Source of the DNA: Liolophura sinensis | Taxonomy: Eukaryota; Mollusca; Polyplacophora; Chitonida; Chitonidae | Assembly: GCF_032854445.1 (NCBI RefSeq) | Contig: NC_088304.1 | Span: forward strand, 28,835,732 to 28,899,731 | Length of the DNA: 64,000 nt | Direction of reading: 5' to 3' | Notes under the pieces: model-generated | Told to the model about the DNA's origin: nothing | Database searches by the model: none | What the model saw: only the letters and a program-made list of their open reading frames with translations | Shown: piece by piece, positions 51,324 to 60,779 of the stretch | Layout of the letters: each line of letters starts with the position of its first letter | Position numbering within the stretch: position 1 is the stretch's first letter | Program-made: the position numbers and the translations under genes

Positions 51324-51612
51324 TTTTAACGGACAGGTTTGAGACGGCTATTTAGATGTCAATAAGTTTGTCCACAGAGCCAATCTATGGGCGCCGCCAT
51401 GTTTAACCTCACACGCGCACTCCTTTACTTCCGAGAAGCTGTCAATGTTTTGATTGGCGCCCCGCCCACGTGCGAGGATCATGCGACAGATGCCGCGTGT
51501 TTTCACAAGCCGTACCCCCTTCGTTAGAAATGTTGAATTACATCGAGATAGATAGTTTTACCTGACGAGTGTGATGCGGTGAACGTGGTTGCTTTGGATC
51601 GTCACTTTTAAA
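51324..51612. promoter_or_regulatory. Shared bidirectional MMAB/MVK promoter region
   Basis: 289 bp between the two start codons, with many CpGs in 51390-51500 unlike the flanks. Seen motifs: CCAAT at 51380-51384; inverted CCAAT (ATTGG) at 51453-51457; GC box GCCCCGCCC at 51459-51467, running into E-box CACGTG at 51467-51472; ETS-like ACTTCCG at 51427-51433; YY1-like CCGCCATGTT at 51394-51403. ATCATGCGAC at 51478-51487 matches the classic SRE-1 (ATCACCCCAC) at 7 of 10 bases. In mammals this pair shares an SREBP-2-driven promoter; SREBP use here is inference. No TATA box is evident. Confidence 0.8.
51359..51400 (-). other. Candidate upstream ORF on the MMAB side
   Basis: ATGGCGGCG in strong Kozak context (A at -3, G at +4) opens a 13-codon frame ending in TGA, 35 bp before the MMAB ATG and in a different frame. 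It matters only if transcription starts above 51400. The same bases form the YY1-like motif, so the ATG may instead be part of an initiator. Confidence 0.4.
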
Positions 51613-51684
51613 ATGAAGGAGATTATAGTTTCGGCGCCTGGCAAGGTCATACTTCACGGCGAACACTCTGTTGTGTATGGGAAA
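51613..51684 (+). CDS. MVK: MVK exon 1: start codon and motif 1
   Basis: 24 codons, [20 protein letters not shown] and onward. Donor AAA|GTGAGT, phase 0. The ATG at 51613 (AAAATGA) is the first in-frame ATG and puts motif 1 two residues nearer the N-terminus than in human. A minimal ATG-CGG-TGA lies upstream at 51574-51582. Confidence 0.95.
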
Positions 51685-54600
51685 GTGAGTGACTATCAAA
51701 ACAACTCCACGTGTGTGTTTGTGATGTTGAACTTAATAACAATAACAAAATATGACTATTTATCAATACATATTAGTCTCATCTCTGACAGAGTTATACT
51801 GTATGAAGAGGACCTGTTTTAGTCTCATTAGCTCAATTTCTTGACCACATACAAAATATGTACACGTGTCTTAATTTTCAACTTATACAAAGGCCGAGAG
51901 AGTTTCTGAAATTTTAATTGCAATAAAAACACATTTACTAATTGATATATGTGTATGGATGTATGTCCGTACATAGAAGACATGGGGCCAGACCTTGTCA
52001 AATGTTAATGTTAAGCCAGACCTAAATCTTAAGACTACTATAAATAATTCTTTAACCTTTTCGTATGTTTGCAAGGTGTTTATTCAAACATATTCTGAAG
52101 GCATTTTTCTGTGTTGACTGATAAAATTTTGGTGCTGCCCTGAAATTAGCCAGTCTAAGCCCTTGTTGTTTTGTCTCTAAGATTCAATTCAAAATGTGCA
52201 TACATTGCACTGAAAGTTTCTCTGTCATATGTGAAAAGGTTGAGGAATTAGTTCAGTCTCATCTGATCTTATTTTAAATTTATAAATGGCACTTAATAGT
52301 CCAGGCCAAAGTTAATACGGAGATGAACTGCTTATACACTTCTGGACAACTGAAAGGGTCCGGGGCAGTTTCAGTGCTGTGAAACGTGTAGTATGTTAAC
52401 ATGGTATATACAACCCGAGACGAGTATTTTGTATCAGTGAGTTTACATCATGACATATACAACCTGGAGATGAGTCTAATACTTATAGGGTCACAAAAGT
52501 AATGAATTTTACCCAGTCTTATTGGAATGCTGTTGATATTAGTTTTCCAATATATTCAGTTCAATAAACCTAAGTCAGAGTCTATTATCGGGTACATGAA
52601 TGAACTTTTAAGGTTTCATGTTAGTTTACTCCTTAATTCATGTTAATTTTGACCCCTGCTGTATATTCTACTGAGTGAGGAAAGGGAAGTAAAACAGTTG
52701 ACCCTAGTTTCCTTAATAAGGGTGACACAGGCTCTGATCTGACTTATTGGACACATCCCAACCTCACAATCAAAAAAGAGAAAAGCCCCAAATACAGATG
52801 TGCAACCTGGGTGCAATTTTAGTAGATTTATTTGGGCTAAAATATTTCAGATATTATTAAGAAACCTGGGATTAATGCTGTATACAAAAATCTTAGTGTT
52901 AAACATATTAATTTTTTTAGATTTACAATTTTGACATTTTTTTTTTTATTTCTCCTTAAATTGCCTACAAAACTGTAAATTTTTCAAGTCCATAGCTCTG
53001 TGTAATCTTCCACACAAGATACATGTGCTTCTTCAGGATTGTATAAGATATGGTTGTTGATGTTTCAGTTGGCTGTGGCAGCAGGAGTTAACCTGAGAAC
53101 TTTCCTGCGTCTCAGAGAAGACAGTTTAGGTGAAGTACGACTACACCTGCCTGATGTTGGTCTGGATCGCTCCTGGAAAACTGAAGATCTACAACATTTC
53201 TTCAGCGAAAGACTCTGTAAGCGTTTACGGTCTAGTAAACATGATTACTAGCCATGATAGCTGTAAAGATAACATTAAAGTAGAGAGAATGACTGGTATT
53301 TTATTTATTTACTTGTTTGATTGTTGTTTAATGCCATATTGAAGAATTTTTTTGTTTTATATAAGATGGGGCATTTTTTTACGGGTGGAGAAAACAGGAG
53401 TGCCTGGAGGTGAACCACCAGCCTTTGGCAAGTTAATAATAAACTTTCCCATGTGCGTACAGATATGAACACCACATTAGTGCACAACAGGTGGTCCTAA
53501 ATGATGGGTGGACTGGGAAAAAGGGTCACACAAGCGTCGGCAGTAATAGCTTTGTTAGACTGGGAAAAGGGTCACACAAGCGTCGGCAGTAATAGCTTTG
53601 TTAGACTAGGAAAAGGGTCACACAAGCGTCAGCGGTAGTAGGTTTTTGACGCCAAGACCCCACAAGTAGTTCGATAAGGGGCGAGAACTAGTGGTAGCCA
53701 TTGACCGTGGTTTATTGCAGTGAAGTGTCCAGATGGCATAACTAGCATCAACAGGTTTCATAAGATTTGCAGTGCTACAGGATTCTGTTGAGCATGTTTA
53801 CATATCTGCTCTCTGCTTCAAATCCTTTGCTGTTTTACTTTTTGCTTTTTCTGTACACTTTGAGATGTGTTTTGCTTTAATATTTATTTTGAACTTAAAA
53901 TATGCTTGGAAGTCAGCAGCGGAAGTAATATTTTATGACATTTGTTCGTGTCTGAAGATGCACCTTATAGGCCAAAATTTTAGGTAATCTACCATAGGGA
54001 CAGTTTTACTCCAGACACTATTTATAAATTTAAGCTATCCTTCATAGAGATTCTATGTGGGACATGACTTTTCCCTCTTGGAAAAAAGGATAGGTCAGTA
54101 GACAGCTAGCCACAGGGTGTCAGCATGTTGTCTATAAAAAGATAGGTCAGTAGACAGCTAGCCACAGGGTGTCAACGTGTTTGCCTATAAAAGGATAGGT
54201 CAGTAGACAGCTAGCCACAGAGTGTCAACGTGTTGGCCTATAAAAGGATAGGTCAGTAGACAGCTAGCCACAGGGTGTCAACGTGTTGCCTATAAAAGGA
54301 TAGGTCAGTAGACAGCTAGCCACAGGGTGTCAACGTGTTGCCTATAAAAGGATAGGTCAGTGGACAGCTAGCCACAGGGTGTCAGCATGTTGTCTATAAA
54401 AAGATAGGTCAGTAGACAGCTAGCCACAGGGTTGTCAACGTGTTGCCTATAAAAGGATAGGTCAGTAGACAGCTAGCCACAGCGTGTCAACGTGTTGTCT
54501 ATAACAAGGTAGGTCAGTAGACAGCTAGCCACAGGGTGTCAACATGTTGTCTATGATGACCCTAGATAAGAAATCTAGTAGGTATCATTACTTTGTTTAA

Positions 54601-57600
54601 AAAATACATGTAATGATGTTAAACTGGCAGTTAGCATGCACAAAAGTATTAGCTTTCAATCCTCATATTGGGTATTTTGCTGAAATTTTTTGCACTCAAA
54701 GAAATATAAGTGCGATTTACAAAATAGTTTACGCTTATTTTTCCTACGCAGTAATCTACATAAGATGTCACAAACGATTATCAAATTTTGTTGAAATTCT
54801 AGTCAGTGATAACCTTGAACTTCAGTTAGGTCAAACACCACCATGTATCTTCCTGTCTTCAGGCAACCCTTTGAGTCCGAGCCAAATCAGCGATGACCTT
54901 ATGGATCGTCTAAAGGAATTCTCAGGGATAAGTCTGGATTCCAGTAACACAGGACACTTGGCCATTATTGCTTTCCTGTACCTGTATGGTAGTCTGGCAT
55001 GGAAAAATGGGTAAGATGATTGAACAACTGTGAGAAAGATTGATTTGGAAATTTTGGAGAAGTGCACTCAAGGGGAAGTAATTTATTAGACGTGAATGGG
55101 TCAAGGGAGATAATCCTGGCTTAGACAGTCGCTAGGGGTCGGAGAGTCCTTCAGTTGAGGAGTATATGTTCTGTTAATTAATTGTTGAAGTAAAACGAAA
55201 CTTTTATTGTGATTCAGCATTCAGATGGTTACGAATAGCAGTTTTTACAATGACCAGGGCTATATTTTAATTTTACTGATTGCATTTCAAGAAACTCTGC
55301 ACTCATGGCCCCCAGAACTTGGTGCTCCCAGCTGTCAAGGGAACACTCTGTGTTGAGTGCTTTGAGCTCAAACAGATTTGGATTTCTTTCTTTTCCTTTT
55401 TTTTTTTTTGTTTTTTTTTTAATAAGACCCCCATGGGCTGTCTTTCAGTCAGAATGTCAGAATGGGGTAGTTTAGGCTTCAAAGTCTTTTGTCACCAAAG
55501 GTAAAAAATAGTGCTTCTGTATTCTATGGCTTGTCAAAAGTGTTATTGAACTTTTTTGGCAACAATTTACCCATTACCTTCATTGCCATGTTCATCTACT
55601 CTAAAAAACACTTTCAGTAAATTTTTTTTCAGGTGCCAATGTTACATCATCGTAAATAGTTGCCTGAAAGGTCACATGGTACATGAGGATTTTTCTTTTT
55701 ACCAGTGATGAAAGAGCTCTAGTTCAAAACTCACCTGTTAATGAGCAAGGAAAGAAATGTTATGTTTTTTGCACAGATGCGATTGGTTCTCAGGTTTGAC
55801 TAGCTTTTGGCTTATGGCTCAAATTTGCTAGGACATTTAAGCTTTGCAGGTAGATGATACAATGTCAGAAGTTCTAATTCCTAGAAATTTGACAGGATTT
55901 TGCATCAGAATTGGTACTGGTCCAGTAGAGTCCAACAATTAATCGATTGTTATCTGTTGAAGGAAATGCATATCTATGGATGTCGCTGTCAGTTCCACTC
56001 AGCCGGTTGGAGCTGGTTTGGGGTCGTCTGCCAGCTTTTCTGTTTGTCTCGCAGCGGGTCTTCTCAGCTCAGTGGCACTGATCAGCCCAAAACAGCCTCT
56101 GAATGGAGAGAACACCATGGGGACGTGGTCTGAGAAAGACAAAGAGCTGATCAACTCATGGGCATTTGAAGGAGAGCGAGTCATCCATGGCAAACCATCT
56201 GGCATCGATAACTCCATGGCAACCTATGGTAGGGTAATTCAGGAAGAGTTATTGAAAACGAATTGGTGCAACTACAAGACTATAGCGTTGTGATATAACT
56301 ATAATAATGATTGGAACATAACATTGAAATCTGAGAAGCAAACCAATGGTAATGATGTTGTCTTGTTTGTCAAAGGTTGCTGGTTTCCTCTATGCAATTG
56401 AGTTTCGCCCGCCCATACATGTAGATCTGACCAAAGTTGTTTCAGCCAAAAAATTGTTGAGTATTCACAATCAGGTAAAAATAAATAAATAAATCAGCCT
56501 TAATCGGTGAAGTTGAGCTTGATACCTATTGATTTTTATACGTAACATTGCTGTGTTTGAGATAAGTTTACCCAAGGCACCTGGGTTTCCTCTAACATGA
56601 AATTTACAACTATCGTAGAAGTGTGAAATTCTGGAATATATATTCATAATCAAATAAATAAATACCATATTTCACCTAAAGTTTAGCTTTTTTCAAGTGA
56701 CGCATGTTGCTTAATTGTTATTGATTTATCTGCCTTATCAGGCCACTGAACATTTTTTGTGGAGTTTGATTAATTTCTTGTCATAAAAAGTATTGGCCTG
56801 AAACAGATCATTTTAAGCCCTATATTTGCTTCTAAAAGTGCATTTTTACAGCACAAACTTCAGGTGAAATACACTAAATATATTTCTCCTAGAAACAAGA
56901 AGTTTACTTTTGTGCTTTTTGCGTTTTTTCTACATACATGTCCGATCGTTGTGTTTCGGTTTGAAATGAATATACTGCAACTGTAACTTTGTTCACCAAT
57001 TTGTAGCAAAGTGTGTTTTACCTGTCAGATGTTACTCTCTGCTTATATATGCAGATTTAACTGAGGCAACCAGTCAATCCTGTAATGTTAAACCCCTTCT
57101 TACCTGTCTAATATCATTTTATTTTTACCCCATACAGGTGGTGCTTTGACATTCCAAAGTGGTAAAATTGTTCAACTGAAGAAAATGCCACGACTGAAGA
57201 TTTTATTGACCAACACCAAAGTCCCACGAAGCACAAAAGTCTTGGTGGCTGGAGTCCGAACTAACTATGAGAAAGTAAGCTGAGATTTTATAGTGGAAAA
57301 CTTGTACATTAGCAGAGCTTAATGACTGGTTGTGTGAAGTTAGTGTTTCAGTAGTACTTTCAATAGAGATTTTAAGCCTGAGTTGACAGATTCATGAAAC
57401 TTGTTCATCAAGCTGAGAGTACTTCTTGTCATAATAATAATTAGGCGAGCGTAATCCTTGACTTGATGTTAAATACATCGAGTCAAGGATTTGACTGCAC
57501 ATTTGATGGGGCACATTTGTCAGGTATCAGTATACTGCACTGTGTCATATGGTGTCCTCAGCATGGCATTTTACTGAGGCAGCACTAGATATATATGATA

Positions 57601-59899
57601 CACAGCAGACACACTACCGTTTGAAAAGTGGCGAATATCCAGAAACACATCCATTGGATAGGTTAGACCTGACACTACCAGTGGTTTATATGATTATACT
57701 GTAATATTTGAGTGGTCTGGCCAGAATATTTTTCCTGTGGATAGCCCACACACTAGTTGGGTACAATGTACATGTAAAGCAAGTGTTATTTGTCTGAACT
57801 TCCCATAACACGGTGTGTTTCTTGATATATCCCATTTTCAAAGGTAAGTGCACTCAGGGGAGATAATCTCCTAGAGGTTAACGGCTTAAGGGAGATAATT
57901 CCATGTTAAATAACGCATTAATTGGACCAGTGAATATTATGATATCGTGATATGACTGAAATCTTGTTGAAAATAATGTTAAATGCCAAACAACCAAAAT
58001 CTCTGGTCACATTTCAGTTCCCTGGAGTGTTTGGTCCGGTGTTTGAAGCCATGCACGGTTTATCTGTCAGGAGTGTAGAGACCTACAATCAAATGGCTGA
58101 CAAAGCTGACCTGGAGCATTACTCTACATTACAGGTACAGATTACCTATCACCTACCTAAAACATTATCATACGTTACAGTTAAGCTAAGGCCTTCTCTG
58201 TCTGCCAGGTCCTTGACCAAGGAGGTTGCATGTTCAATTCCAGCTCTGGCTGCTTTGGCTGTGAAGAGCAGGGTTTTACTTTGGTTTTCTCTGGTAACCA
58301 ACAAACCTGATCACCATCATAAAAGTTTGAAATTGTTCAGTATGACATAAAACACCAATTAATTAAACAAGTGAAATACAGGTAAAATACAGGTAAGGTA
58401 CATCTTTTTTTACACCTGCTCCAGGGTTGTCATGCACTACAGGTAACTGTAAGCTCATGTTTAAAAATGCCATGTTTAAAAATGCCATTTTAAAAATATA
58501 TTTAAAAATACTAGAAATTATGTTAGGCTTCTTGTAAAATAGCTAAGGTTTTGGAGCGGAAATTTGGTGCATGCGAATGTCGTATTTTGAAACATTGCCA
58601 AACTTACCTATTCATTTACCATTCATCTTAGTAGAAGTTGTAACTTCCTCTCTTGGCGTTTAGCATGAAGGGGATGGTGCAACGACTGGTTGACCCCTAT
58701 CAGTATAATGGCTTGGGCGGGGCGGCTTACTTGGCTTCGGTAATTTGTCTCGGTAGAGCAGCACTAGATATAAGAGCAGTGGAAATCCGTCCTGCAACAA
58801 GGAGGCACATTAAACACACCCTAAGGATTCCTTCGTCATCTTATGACTGAAAAATTGTTGAGTACGACGTTAAACCCCAAGCACTCACTCACTCACTCAC
58901 ACAGCTTTACCCACCACCCCATCACTGAAAAACCGTTCATCTTTCTGACATTTTCAGGATCTGATTGACATCAATCATCAGCTATTAAGGCTGATTGGTG
59001 TGAGTCACCCAGTGCTGGAGACCCTTGTACAGGAGTCGTCTGCTCTTGGCGTACACACCAAGTTGACAGGTGCAGGAGGCGGGGGATGTGCCTTGTCACT
59101 TATATCACCAGGTAAGCATTACACAGTTAAGATTTAATACCGAAAAATTTTGCCGAAAAAATTGATCGGTGCAAATCCAACTGAATTGTTAACATTTTTA
59201 TGAGAATGGCACAAGTGATTACTTTTCTCATCATGCCTAATATGAATGTGATATTCTGGTGCTGAGCTAACCAAGTTATAAGTCTGCAGGTGTGCAGTGT
59301 ACATCTATCGAAGGGCAGTTGTGTGCTGTAGTTTCCTCTTTATACTGTGGTTTCCTCTTTACACTGTGGTTTCCTCTTTATACTGTGGTTTCCTTGTTGG
59401 GTATTCAGATCAATCCCGGCTTTTTATTGGGAATTTCTGGACTCCCCTTCTGTCAGTCTCCCTGGGGCCTTCATTACAAGCTTGTGTTTATTGGAAACCA
59501 AGGGTTTTACGCCAAATATAGTGCGCAGGTCTTTGCATTCTTGAGTATGGCGTACACATATACCGTAATTCTTCTAATTTGCGGGACACTTGATCTGCAC
59601 TTTTTATAGCCAATGTGAATGTAACTGTAGCAGGAATATTTAGTTTCTTTTTTCTCGCATGGTTAGAACATCTCATGATACTTGTATCGTGTAAAACCTT
59701 GAAATGTTGCATTGATGTGTAATGAAATGTGTGTTATATTGCAGATGTTAAGGATGATGTGATAGAGAAGCTGAAGACTGTGTTCAGGGAGAAAGGTTTC
59801 GACTGCTGGGAGACATCAGTCGGTGGAGACGGAGTTCTGTTACATTCCAACTTCAACACTATATTTACAGTCCCTAAAACCTTCCGAGAATCTCTCTGA
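51613..59899 (+). CDS. MVK: Mevalonate kinase (whole gene, 8 coding exons)
   Basis: ATP-dependent phosphorylation of mevalonate to 5-phosphomevalonate in the isoprenoid/sterol pathway; GHMP kinase family, cytosolic or peroxisomal. Joined exons are 51613-51684, 53069-53216, 54863-55010, 55963-56228, 57138-57274, 58018-58134, 58958-59111 and 59745-59899: 1197 bp, 398 residues plus stop (human 396). All introns are GT-AG with matching phases (0,1,2,1,0,0,1). Motif 1 [12 protein letters not shown] (7-18) includes the Lys equivalent to human K13. The GHMP phosphate loop [11 protein letters not shown] spans 137-147. Glu194 and catalytic Asp205, in HGKPSGIDN, match human E193 and D204. Motif 3 [10 protein letters not shown] spans 331-340. 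No key residue is missing, so an active enzyme is expected. Confidence 0.97.
52036..52250 (+). mobile_element. Inverted-repeat element, family A, copy 5, MVK intron 1
   Basis: 'aattctttaaccttttcgta' to 'atgtgaaaaggttgaggaat', with 'ctgtgttgactgataaaatt' and 'cattgcactgaaagttt' inside. Confidence 0.75.
53069..53216 (+). CDS. MVK: MVK exon 2
   Basis: 148 bp, residues 25-73 plus one base. [18 protein letters not shown] aligns without gaps to human [18 protein letters not shown]. Acceptor TTTCAG, donor GTAAGC. Confidence 0.96.
53300..53470 (-). mobile_element. Divergent SINE fragment, MVK intron 2
   Basis: 'ttatttacttgtttgattgt', 'tgtttaatgccatattgaag' then 'aatttttttgtttta' resembles an old antisense copy of the 'aaacaccaatc'-tail SINE. 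Heavily mutated. Confidence 0.5.
53515..53640. repeat. Three 46-bp tandem repeats, MVK intron 2
   Basis: 'gactgggaaaagggtcacac', 'aagcgtcggcagtaatagct' and 'ttgtta', two nearly perfect copies and a third diverging. Confidence 0.9.
54085..54555. repeat. Minisatellite, ~52-bp unit, 9 copies, MVK intron 2
   Basis: The unit is 'gataggtcagtagacagcta', 'gccacagggtgtcaacgtgt' and 'tgcctataaaag'. Ends about 310 bp before MVK exon 3. Confidence 0.95.
54863..55010 (+). CDS. MVK: MVK exon 3
   Basis: 148 bp, residues 74-122 plus two bases. Ends with [18 protein letters not shown], equivalent to human RLAVLAFLYLYLSICRKQ. Acceptor CTTCAG, donor GTAAGA. Confidence 0.96.
55963..56228 (+). CDS. MVK: MVK exon 4: phosphate loop and catalytic Asp
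   Basis: 266 bp, residues 123-211 plus one base. Contains [20 protein letters not shown] and HGKPSGIDN. The acceptor (GTTGAAG|G) has a poor pyrimidine tract but is the only AG that keeps frame and homology. Donor TATG|GTAGGG. Confidence 0.95.
56663..56876 (+). mobile_element. Inverted-repeat element, family B, copy 8, MVK intron 4
   Basis: 'taccatatttcacctaaagt' to 'cttcaggtgaaatacacta', about 214 bp. Interior 'cttgtcataaaaagtattgg' and 'tctaaaagtgcatttttaca'. Confidence 0.78.
57138..57274 (+). CDS. MVK: MVK exon 5
   Basis: 137 bp, residues 212-257. [20 protein letters not shown] matches human [20 protein letters not shown]. Acceptor TACAG, donor GTAAGC. Confidence 0.97.
58018..58134 (+). 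CDS. MVK: MVK exon 6
   Basis: 117 bp, 39 codons, residues 258-296, phase 0 at both ends. [12 protein letters not shown] begins the helical segment equivalent to human KFPEIVAPLLTSID. Acceptor TTTCAG, donor CAG|GTACAG. Confidence 0.95.
58185..58370 (+). mobile_element. SINE, degraded, MVK intron 6
   Basis: 'ttgcatgttcaattccagct' (B box), 'ctggctgctttggctgtgaa', then 'tcagtatgacataaaacacc' and 'aattaattaaac'. A head like the third family joined to the 'aaacaccaat' tail. Confidence 0.65.
58680..58903 (+). mobile_element. SINE, 'acgttaaaccc' tail family, MVK intron 6
   Basis: 'cagcactagatataagagca', 'cctgcaacaaggaggcacat', 'aaaaattgttgagtacgacg', 'ttaaaccccaagc' and a (CACT)n tail. Ends about 55 bp before MVK exon 7. 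Confidence 0.8.
58958..59111 (+). CDS. MVK: MVK exon 7: motif 3
   Basis: 154 bp, residues 297-347 plus one base. Contains [17 protein letters not shown] and the glycine-rich [12 protein letters not shown]. Acceptor TTTCAG, donor GTAAGC. Confidence 0.97.
59745..59899 (+). CDS. MVK: MVK exon 8: C-terminus and stop
   Basis: 155 bp, residues 348-398 and TGA at 59897-59899. [18 protein letters not shown] parallels human GFDCLETSIGAPGVSIHS. Acceptor TTGCAG. Confidence 0.96.
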
Positions 59900-60320
59900 T
59901 TATATAGAGTATCCCAAAAACCTTCAAATTTGAGAAAACAGACATTGGTGAGAATTTATCAAGAAGACTTTTTATGCTTGAAAAGACCCATTGTGGTTAG
60001 AGTGAAGAAATACCTCCCTATTTGAGAACTGGGATAATCTTCACATTTGAGAACATGACATTCATATTTCAGAATGCCAACATTTAGTGAGAATGTATGC
60101 TGAAGACATTTCACATGTGAAAACACTGACATGGGCTAAACTGCTCAAAGCCTTCTTTTATCCTGAGAACACCATCATTGGTCAAACGGTTCAAAATCTT
60201 CATTTTTGAGAAATCTGAAAACTTTCTTATTTGAAAACACTAGCATTGATAAAAAGCTCAAAACCTTCTTATTTGAGAACACTAGCATTGATTAAATGCT
60301 CAAAACCTTCACACTGTATT
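59900..60320 (+). other. MVK 3'UTR candidate with degenerate repeats
   Basis: After the stop, variants of 'atttgagaacactagcattg' and 'gctcaaaaccttctta' recur at 40-60 bp spacing, the clearest pair at 60210-60310. ATTAAA at 60291-60296 could be a weak poly(A) signal. Confidence 0.5.
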
Positions 60321-60779
60321 GTTGCATTGAAAACGATTTATATGCAGAGGGGAAAGAAACAAACTGATACAAGCCACTCTTGTCAGAAGAGTTACATACC
60401 AAGGGCCGATTTAGTGAAGGGATTTTTTGACTGAAGTCAAAATTTTGAACTTTTGATCACCCAGATTATAATGTTTTTGGGTCAGAGGCAGCTAAAATTA
60501 CATGTACATGTACCTTACGTGTACCTCAGGTGTACTTTACATGTACCTTACATGTAGTTTGAGTCGAACTGCCAAGTTTTCAATGTTTAGAAAAATTATG
60601 GACAGCAGGCTCCTTCTGTTATTATGTAAGACTGAAGATTTCTTGAGAGAATAGTTTAGTAAGCATTTTTAATATAAATCTTTACAGGAGCCCAATGTAA
60701 TGTTGTATGGAAAATACCCATCCCTTCTCTCCCTTTGTTGTAAGAATGTGGCCATATCATTGGTGGTGCCTATCATTCA

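Noticed and set aside
51589-51612. In-frame extension of MVK upstream of the ATG (TTG start)
   Set aside because: There is no ATG in this stretch; the extra residues do not match the family and the ATG at 51613 fits human length.
51685-51822. Read-through of MVK exon 1 into VSDYQNNST
   Set aside because: The match to the family stops exactly at GTGAGT and resumes at 53069.
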